A stretch of 64,000 nt of DNA from UBA1258 sp963643225 (GTDB lineage Bacteria > Bacillota > Clostridia > Lachnospirales > Lachnospiraceae), in the NCBI GenBank assembly GCA_963643225.1, contig CAVIIX010000003.1, forward strand, positions 1 through 64,000, written 5' to 3'. Positions 55,348 to 61,424 of this stretch are shown one piece after another. The translations under genes were made by a program, and so were the position numbers. The notes beneath the pieces are model-generated. The model was given only the letters and a program-made list of their open reading frames with translations. It ran no database searches and was not told the DNA's origin. How positions within the stretch are numbered: position 1 is the first letter of the stretch; each line of letters opens with the position of its first letter.

Positions 55348-55404
55348 TTAATTCCCTCTTTTATTGATTTGCCATGTCAATTATATTCGCAATCTGCTTC
55401 GCTG

Positions 55405-55422
55405 CTTGCTCGTATAAGCAAG
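55405..55422 (-). other. short hairpin after the wzt stop codon
   Basis: CTTGCT/AGCAAG with a 6-base loop, three bases beyond the wzt stop codon and without a T tract. It could protect or process the mRNA. Confidence 0.3.
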
Positions 55423-55425
55423 GAT

Positions 55426-56709
55426 TTATTCCTTGGTAACGGTAATTTTACTATTCATATCATAAAAGCCTACGGTATTCTTATCAGATACAACCGAAAC
55501 GCTGCATATATCGTAGAGTCTGTGATAAACGGTGAAGGTATCCTGTATAAAACCTGTTACGCCAAAGGACATCAAATAATCTCCGCCCTGCAAATCCATG
55601 TTCTGGGTATATTCAACATGATAGATATTTCCTTCAATGCCGTCCTCTAAAAATGCCTTTTCGTACATTGTGTTAGTGCCTGTTATTTCTGTCCCCTTTA
55701 CATCCTTAAAGGAATAGGCAAATATAGGCTCTTTTACAGTTTTTTTAAATTCCACTCGTAAATGGATTGTGAATTTAGAGCCCTTTAAAAGGGTAGAGGT
55801 GCGAAGCCCTCTTTCATCCGTAATGTAATATTCTATAATACGGGCATCCTTCGAGCCGTATTCCAAAGGGTCCACGTCATCCACGGTCAATTCACCGTTT
55901 TCGCCGCTGTATTTTGTATTTTTCTTTTCTTTTTCTTTGGCAAACTGTCCCACAAGCACCTGCTTGTATAAATCAATCATTTCTTTGGGAGAACCCTCAG
56001 AAAGCTTATCGCCCTTATTAAGTACCACTACTCTGTCGCAGTATTTTGCAATGGAGCTTAGGTCGTGGGATACAAACAGAATCGTCTTTCCCTGCTTTTT
56101 AAATTCCTCGAATTTATGGTAGCACTTTGACTGAAAGAACACATCTCCTACGGAAAGTGCCTCATCTACAATTAAAATTTCAGGATCTATGTTTATGGCA
56201 ACCGCAAAGGCGAGGCGTACAAACATACCTGAAGAATAGGTCTTAACCGGCTGATATACGTATTCTCCAATATCTGCAAAAGCCAAAATATCAGGAAGAC
56301 GCTTATCGATTTCTTTTTCCGTAAAGCCCATCATTGTGCCGTTTAAATAAATGTTCTCAATGCCGTTATATTCCATGTTAAAGCCTGCACCTAATTCAAG
56401 CAGGGCAGAGATGCGCCCCTGTACCTTTACTTCCCCTTCGGTAGGCGAGAGAACACCTGTTATTATTTTCAATATTGTGGATTTACCGCTTCCGTTAGTA
56501 CCGATGATACCGATTGTCTCGCCCTTATAAATATCAAGATCCACGCCCTTAAGGGCATAGTTTAAGGTGTAATTGTTTTTCTTTAGTCCCAAAGCGTCCT
56601 TTAATCTGTCAAAGCGACGATTGTAAAGCTTATAGACCTTTTTTACCCCTTTGAGGGAAATGGCAATATCATTATTTGATTCTGTTGAATATGCTTTTTC
56701 TTTTTTCAT
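55426..56709 (-). CDS. wzt: polysaccharide ABC exporter ATPase with C-terminal Wzt_C-like domain
   Basis: 427 residues. The ATPase domain (about 1-245) has Walker A GTNGSGKST, the signature YSSGMFVRLAFAVAIN, Walker B ILIVDEAL and switch His in LFVSHDLSSI. The remainder (about 275-427) matches the Wzt_C glycan-binding fold (IIEYYITDERGLRTSTLLKG, FAYSFKDVKGTEITGTNT, GGDYLMSFGV). In O9a-type systems this domain recognises the cap on the finished chain and so gates export. A plain TagH-type teichoic-acid exporter would lack it. It follows wzm by 19 bases. Confidence 0.92.
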   Translation of the reverse strand: MKKEKAYSTESNNDIAISLKGVKKVYKLYNRRFDRLKDALGLKKNNYTLNYALKGVDLDIYKGETIGIIGTNGSGKSTILKIITGVLSPTEGEVKVQGRISALLELGAGFNMEYNGIENIYLNGTMMGFTEKEIDKRLPDILAFADIGEYVYQPVKTYSSGMFVRLAFAVAINIDPEILIVDEALSVGDVFFQSKCYHKFEEFKKQGKTILFVSHDLSSIAKYCDRVVVLNKGDKLSEGSPKEMIDLYKQVLVGQFAKEKEKKNTKYSGENGELTVDDVDPLEYGSKDARIIEYYITDERGLRTSTLLKGSKFTIHLRVEFKKTVKEPIFAYSFKDVKGTEITGTNTMYEKAFLEDGIEGNIYHVEYTQNMDLQGGDYLMSFGVTGFIQDTFTVYHRLYDICSVSVVSDKNTVGFYDMNSKITVTKE

Positions 56710-56728
56710 TTATATATAGACCTCACGC

Positions 56729-57529
56729 TTAAAGGACGTCGGCAAAATGTACTTTTAAGCGATTAAATATTTTCCTGCTTAATAGCATAAATAAAAGGGT
56801 AAAGGCCCAGAAATAAAGGCCGTATTTCCAGTCTGCAAAAAAGCACTTATTTTCGCATATTGTGGAACGGTATCCAAGCACCACATATGCCACCGGATTA
56901 AGCTTTAAAATAAACTGCCAGGTGGGAGAAAGTGCTTCAATGTTCCACAAAATAGGAGTTGCCCACATGCCAAGCTGTAAGCCTATCTGGATAATCTGTG
57001 TTAAGTCTCTGAAAAAGACTGCAATTGATGAAGTAAAATAGGAAATTGCACACAGCAGTACAAACATACAGAAGCTGTAATATAAAAGCTGGAAGGAATA
57101 AAAATTAGGATAATATCCATAAAGAGCTCCGATTATTATAAGCACGCATAAGAAAAATACGTGAATAAAGGAAGCCGCCACGACTTTAATAATAGGCAGT
57201 ATGTCAATATCGAAAACAACCTTCTTTACAAGATAATTGTATTGTAAAAGTGCGTTGGAACCGTTTGTGCAGCCCTCCGAAAAATAAAACCAGGGTACAA
57301 GGCCTGCGGTTAAGAAAAGTACATATGGAATTTCAATACCACCTGCCACCGCCTGAGCCCTGGACTGAAAGATTTTATCAAAAACTATATAGTACATAAG
57401 CACTGTGATAACCGGCTGAACCATTGCCCACAGTGCTCCAAGATATGAGCCGGCGTAACGGGTCTTAAAGTCGTTACGCGCAAGCTTCCATATTAAATTA
57501 AGCCTCTTACTTGTTTCGGTTTTTAACAT
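56729..57529 (-). CDS. wzm: polysaccharide ABC exporter permease (Wzm/TagG type)
   Basis: 266 residues with six membrane segments. It opens RLNLIWKLARNDFKTRYAGS, the amphipathic gate helix of ABC-2 polysaccharide exporters, then LGALWAMVQPVITVLMYYIVF, and has the conserved LGMWATPILWN and LKLNPVAYVVLGYR blocks. With the Wzt ATPase it moves a lipid-linked glycan across the membrane. Its start overlaps the last 23 bases of rfbC, indicating translational coupling; no other plausible start exists nearby. Confidence 0.93.
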   Translation of the reverse strand: MLKTETSKRLNLIWKLARNDFKTRYAGSYLGALWAMVQPVITVLMYYIVFDKIFQSRAQAVAGGIEIPYVLFLTAGLVPWFYFSEGCTNGSNALLQYNYLVKKVVFDIDILPIIKVVAASFIHVFFLCVLIIIGALYGYYPNFYSFQLLYYSFCMFVLLCAISYFTSSIAVFFRDLTQIIQIGLQLGMWATPILWNIEALSPTWQFILKLNPVAYVVLGYRSTICENKCFFADWKYGLYFWAFTLLFMLLSRKIFNRLKVHFADVL

Positions 57530-58070
57530 ATTCTGTCAATCCATTCCACTTAGTGTCCTTTTCGCTCATAATAAGCTCAAGGCCTTCTTCAATAGGCCAT
57601 TCAACGCCGATCTCAGGATCGTTATAGGCGATACCGCCTTCATCGTTTTGGTGATAAAAATCCGAGCATTTGTATACAAATTCGGCATAGTCGGAAAGCA
57701 CTAAAAAACCATGTGCAAAGCCTTTTGGAATAAAGAACTGCTTTTTGTTTTCTTCGCTAAGTTCAACGCCTATCCATTTTCCGAAGGTTTTAGAGCCTTC
57801 ACGCAGGTCTACAGCCACGTCATAAACAGCGCCTTTTATAACACGCACAAGTTTATCCTGCGGAAATTCCTTCTGAAAATGAAGGCCTCTTAAAACGCCC
57901 TTTTTGGAAGCTGACTGGTTATCCTGTACGAATTCAACATCGATTCCAACAGCTTCAAAATCTTTCTTTTGATAGGTCTCCATAAAATAGCCTCTTGCAT
58001 CAGGAAATACCTGAGGCGTAATTATTTTGATCCCTTCAATTTCACATGTTTCAACTGTTAATTTACCCAT
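57507..58070 (-). CDS. rfbC: dTDP-4-dehydrorhamnose 3,5-epimerase
   Basis: 187 residues, cupin fold. Conserved blocks are FPDARGYFMETYQ, VQDNQSASKKGVLRGLHFQ (catalytic His), KLVRVIKGAVYDVAVDLR and IPKGFAHGFLVLSD. It converts dTDP-4-keto-6-deoxyglucose to the rhamnose-configured keto sugar. The gene lies between the inactive-looking GH25 gene and wzm. AGAGG precedes ATG. Confidence 0.95.
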   Translation of the reverse strand: MGKLTVETCEIEGIKIITPQVFPDARGYFMETYQKKDFEAVGIDVEFVQDNQSASKKGVLRGLHFQKEFPQDKLVRVIKGAVYDVAVDLREGSKTFGKWIGVELSEENKKQFFIPKGFAHGFLVLSDYAEFVYKCSDFYHQNDEGGIAYNDPEIGVEWPIEEGLELIMSEKDTKWNGLTEYVKNRNK

Positions 58071-58097
58071 ATATACCTCTTAATTCAGATTATAAAT

Positions 58098-59381
58098 TTA
58101 ATCAAAATATGAAACGGTTAAATAAACCTCTCCGTCCACACCCGATACTTTTCCTTTTGAGGAATATTGCCACATATCATAATATTCATCGTAGGAAGGC
58201 TTTGATTTAAATTCCGCCATCCAGGTTTTGTATTTCAATAATTTTGTATTATCTAAATTCGTAACAAGCCAGTTTGAGGAAGCATATACGCAGGGGTCAT
58301 AGCCGGATGCCTTAACTGTCTCGCAGAAAGCTTCCGCCACAATAGTGCGGGTGTCGGAATCAATACCATCTGCACGTCCCACACCGCCTGCCGTATCCAC
58401 ACGTATTACAACAGGATATGTGATTACCACATCCTCGCACGCCTTTATAATAGCACTTGCTTCTTCAACAGCTTCATATTCATTTATCGCCTGACTAAGG
58501 AAAAAGGCTCCCACATTTAACCCTGCTTTTATAGCGGCGTGAGCGTAATCCTTAAATTTCTTATCAATTACAATATCACCTGTTATCGCGCCTCTGTAGC
58601 CTGCACGTAGCATTACAAATCTTACACCTGCAGCATAAAGCTTTTCGAAATTAACTTCACCGTTAATTTCAGATAAATCAATACCATAAGCCTTGGTATA
58701 ATCAGAGCCTATTTTTGTAGCCTGCTTTTTATCTGCGTAGCTTAAAGCACCAACAGTCATTAAATCGTCAATTGCAGTTTCGGCCTCTGATTTTTCTTTA
58801 AATAAAAGCTCTATGTCTTCAATATAAGTGTAATTAACCCTGTCACAAACCATTATTTCCAAGGGTTTATCAGGTACGATTAAGTCCTTAACTTCCATTA
58901 AAGAAAGCTCATAGCTACCCGGTTTAAGCTCATCTATATAGATGACTCCGTCCATGTTTTTATCTTTATAGGTCTTAACTTCATCTTCGGATTTAAGCTT
59001 TATCTCAAATTCTATGCCTTCCTTAAGCTTTTGATTATAGTCTAAAATCCTTATTCGTAAATCGTTCTGTATTGAAACACATTTAACCGTAAGGGTAGAC
59101 ATTTCTTCCATAAGCCTTGCCGCAATGGTTGTGGCTTCCGAATCAAAGAAGGTTTCATCTGATTTCCAGGCATCTAAATCGTTTCCAAGCTGTAAAGAGC
59201 CTGAAGTTAAGGTTTTTCCCGGATTAGCAACAGTTACTTCTGTTGCAGATGTGGAGGAAGTTAAATTTGGATTAATTTTTTTAGCTAATGTTTTATAATT
59301 AGCAACTCCTACAATCACCAAAACTACCAGGATTAAAAAGATTGATAAAAAAACAACCGTTCTTTTAACCCTAGAGTCCAT
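58098..59381 (-). CDS. membrane-anchored GH25-like protein with replaced catalytic motif (probable pseudoenzyme)
   Basis: 427 residues. One N-terminal membrane anchor (about 8-27), a linker, a small beta domain of collagen-binding/B-like type (about 100-165; DYNQKLKEGIEFEIKLKSE, then DKNMDGVIYIDELKPG), and a GH25 muramidase-like domain (about 225-427: YGIDLSEINGEVNFEKLYAAG, RFVMLRAGYRG, DMWQYSSKG). The family catalytic motif, DVE in the paralogue at 61425, reads RVD here (PVVIRVDTAGG), so both acidic positions are altered and hydrolysis is unlikely. It may bind peptidoglycan. It overlaps rfbA by 11 bases, so it is coupled to sugar synthesis genes. Confidence 0.87.
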   Translation of the reverse strand: MDSRVKRTVVFLSIFLILVVLVIVGVANYKTLAKKINPNLTSSTSATEVTVANPGKTLTSGSLQLGNDLDAWKSDETFFDSEATTIAARLMEEMSTLTVKCVSIQNDLRIRILDYNQKLKEGIEFEIKLKSEDEVKTYKDKNMDGVIYIDELKPGSYELSLMEVKDLIVPDKPLEIMVCDRVNYTYIEDIELLFKEKSEAETAIDDLMTVGALSYADKKQATKIGSDYTKAYGIDLSEINGEVNFEKLYAAGVRFVMLRAGYRGAITGDIVIDKKFKDYAHAAIKAGLNVGAFFLSQAINEYEAVEEASAIIKACEDVVITYPVVIRVDTAGGVGRADGIDSDTRTIVAEAFCETVKASGYDPCVYASSNWLVTNLDNTKLLKYKTWMAEFKSKPSYDEYYDMWQYSSKGKVSGVDGEVYLTVSYFD

Positions 59382-60249
59382 TTGCCACCTCTGTCAGGTA
59401 TTTGCCGTATTCTGTCTTCATTAAAGGCTTTGCAAGCTCTAAAAGCTGTTCCTTTGAAATAAATCCACGCTTATATGCGATTTCCTCGATACAGGAAATG
59501 TATAAGCCCTGACGTTTCTGGAAGGTAGCCACGAAATTGGCCGCATCCAAAAGTGCATCGTGATTACCGGTATCAAGCCAGGCAAAGCCACGGCCCATGG
59601 TCTCTACATGAAGAGTGCCCCGGTTTAAATATTCGTTGTTGATACTGGTGATTTCAATTTCGCCTCTTGCTGAAGGCTTTACATTTTTAGCAATTTTAAC
59701 AACGTCGTTATCGTAAAAATAAAGACCCGGAACTGCATAATTTGATTTAGGATTCTGAGGTTTTTCTTCGATTGAAATAGCCTTGCCTGTTTTATCAAAT
59801 TCCACAACGCCGTATTCTCTTGGATCTCTTACATAATAACCAAAGATAGTGGCACCCGTTTCTTTTTCTGTGCGCTTTGAAACTGATAATAATAAATTCG
59901 AAAAGCTCTGACCGTAGAAAATGTTATCGCCCAGCACTAATGCTACAGCGTCATTGCCTATGAATTTCTCACCGATTATGAAGGCATCTGCAAGGCCGCG
60001 CGGATATTCCTGAACCGCATAGGAAAAGCTCATGCCAAGGTGAGAGCCGTCTTTAAAGAGTTCCTTAAATGTAGGAAGATCACGTGGAGTTGAAATGATA
60101 AGTACCTCTTTAATGCCTGCAAGCATCAGGGTTGAAAGAGGATAGTAAATCATCGGCTTATCATATATAGGCATAATCTGCTTTGAAATTGCCTTTGTAA
60201 GAGGATAAAGTCTTGTGCCGGAGCCCCCGGCTAAAATGATACCTTTCAT
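59371..60249 (-). CDS. rfbA: glucose-1-phosphate thymidylyltransferase
   Basis: 292 residues. It makes dTDP-glucose from glucose-1-phosphate and dTTP. Motifs: KGIILAGGSGTRLYPLT, KQIMPIYDKPMIYYPLSTLM, GDNIFYGQSF, VEFDKTGKAISIEEKPQNPKS and FAWLDTGNHDALLDA. The ATG at 60249 follows AAGGAGG by four bases; an in-frame start ten codons earlier is weaker. It follows rfbB by 36 bases. Confidence 0.97.
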   Translation of the reverse strand: MKGIILAGGSGTRLYPLTKAISKQIMPIYDKPMIYYPLSTLMLAGIKEVLIISTPRDLPTFKELFKDGSHLGMSFSYAVQEYPRGLADAFIIGEKFIGNDAVALVLGDNIFYGQSFSNLLLSVSKRTEKETGATIFGYYVRDPREYGVVEFDKTGKAISIEEKPQNPKSNYAVPGLYFYDNDVVKIAKNVKPSARGEIEITSINNEYLNRGTLHVETMGRGFAWLDTGNHDALLDAANFVATFQKRQGLYISCIEEIAYKRGFISKEQLLELAKPLMKTEYGKYLTEVANGL

Positions 60250-60285
60250 ATTGCCTCCTTGTAGTTTCCTTAAGTGCAAAACAGC

Positions 60286-61368
60286 TTACTTATTCTTATA
60301 CATCTCTGCGTAGTAATTTATGTAATCGCCGCTAGTGACGTTCTTCATCCAGTCTTCGTGGTTAAAGTACCACTGAATGGTGAGCCTGATGCCTTCCTTG
60401 AACATAGTCTCTGGCTCCCAGCCAATTTCTGATTTAATCTTATCGGGAGCGATGGCGTAACGGCGGTCGTGCCCCTTTCTGTCTTCCACATATTTGATTA
60501 AAGCCTTGGAAATGTGGGCCTTGCGAGGGTCTGAATCAGGAAGCATTTCCTGAAGAGTTTCTATAATAATGTTAACGATTTCAATGTTCTGCTTTTCGTT
60601 ATGGCCACCTACGTTATAGGTTTCAAAAAGTCTTCCCTTGTTGATAACCATATCAATTGCCTTGGCGTGGTCCATAACATAGAGCCAGTCACGTACGTTT
60701 TTACCGTCTCCGTAAACCGGTAAGGTCTTGCCGTTCAAGGCATTATTGATAATTAAAGGAATAAGCTTTTCCGGGAACTGGTAAGGGCCGTAGTTGTTTG
60801 AGCAGTTTGTAATGTTTGCGGGAAATTTGTAGGTGTCCATATAAGCCTTTACAAGCATATCGGAGCTTGCCTTGCTTGCCGAATAAGGACTGTGAGGCGC
60901 ATAAGGAGTGGTCTCGTAGAAGAAACCGCCGTCCTCTTCAAGAGAGCCGTACACTTCGTCGGTAGATACGTGAAGGAAGCGCTTTCCTTCCACGAATGTG
61001 CCGTCTTCCTTTTCCCATGAAGCCTTAGCGTTATTAAGCATTACAAGAGTCCCCAGTACGTTTGTCTTTACAAATACCTCAGGGTTTTTAATGGAACGGT
61101 CTACGTGGGATTCAGCTGCAAAGTGCACTACCACGTCGATATCGTTCTTTGTAAAGATTTCTTCGATAGCAGGACTGTCACAGATGTCTGCCTTTACAAA
61201 GCTGTAATTATTTCTTGCTTCAACATCTCTTAAGTTTTCAAGATTTCCTGCATAGGTAAGCTTGTCAACGTTGATGATTCTGATGTCGTCACCATATTTA
61301 TTGAACATGTAGTGAATAAAATTGGATCCGATAAAGCCGGCACCGCCGGTAATAAGATATGTGCGCAT
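60286..61368 (-). CDS. rfbB: dTDP-glucose 4,6-dehydratase
   Basis: 360 residues, extended short-chain dehydrogenase fold. NAD-binding motif TGGAGFIGSNF at the N-terminus, the catalytic YSASKASSD, the HFAAESHVDRSI block and GDGKNVRDWLYV. It makes dTDP-4-keto-6-deoxyglucose from dTDP-glucose. AAGGAG lies eight bases before ATG. Confidence 0.97.
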   Translation of the reverse strand: MRTYLITGGAGFIGSNFIHYMFNKYGDDIRIINVDKLTYAGNLENLRDVEARNNYSFVKADICDSPAIEEIFTKNDIDVVVHFAAESHVDRSIKNPEVFVKTNVLGTLVMLNNAKASWEKEDGTFVEGKRFLHVSTDEVYGSLEEDGGFFYETTPYAPHSPYSASKASSDMLVKAYMDTYKFPANITNCSNNYGPYQFPEKLIPLIINNALNGKTLPVYGDGKNVRDWLYVMDHAKAIDMVINKGRLFETYNVGGHNEKQNIEIVNIIIETLQEMLPDSDPRKAHISKALIKYVEDRKGHDRRYAIAPDKIKSEIGWEPETMFKEGIRLTIQWYFNHEDWMKNVTSGDYINYYAEMYKNK

Positions 61369-61424
61369 AAATTTATCTCCTTAATATTCTTTTCTTTAGC
61401 ATATTTCTGCAAAAGAAAAGGTAA

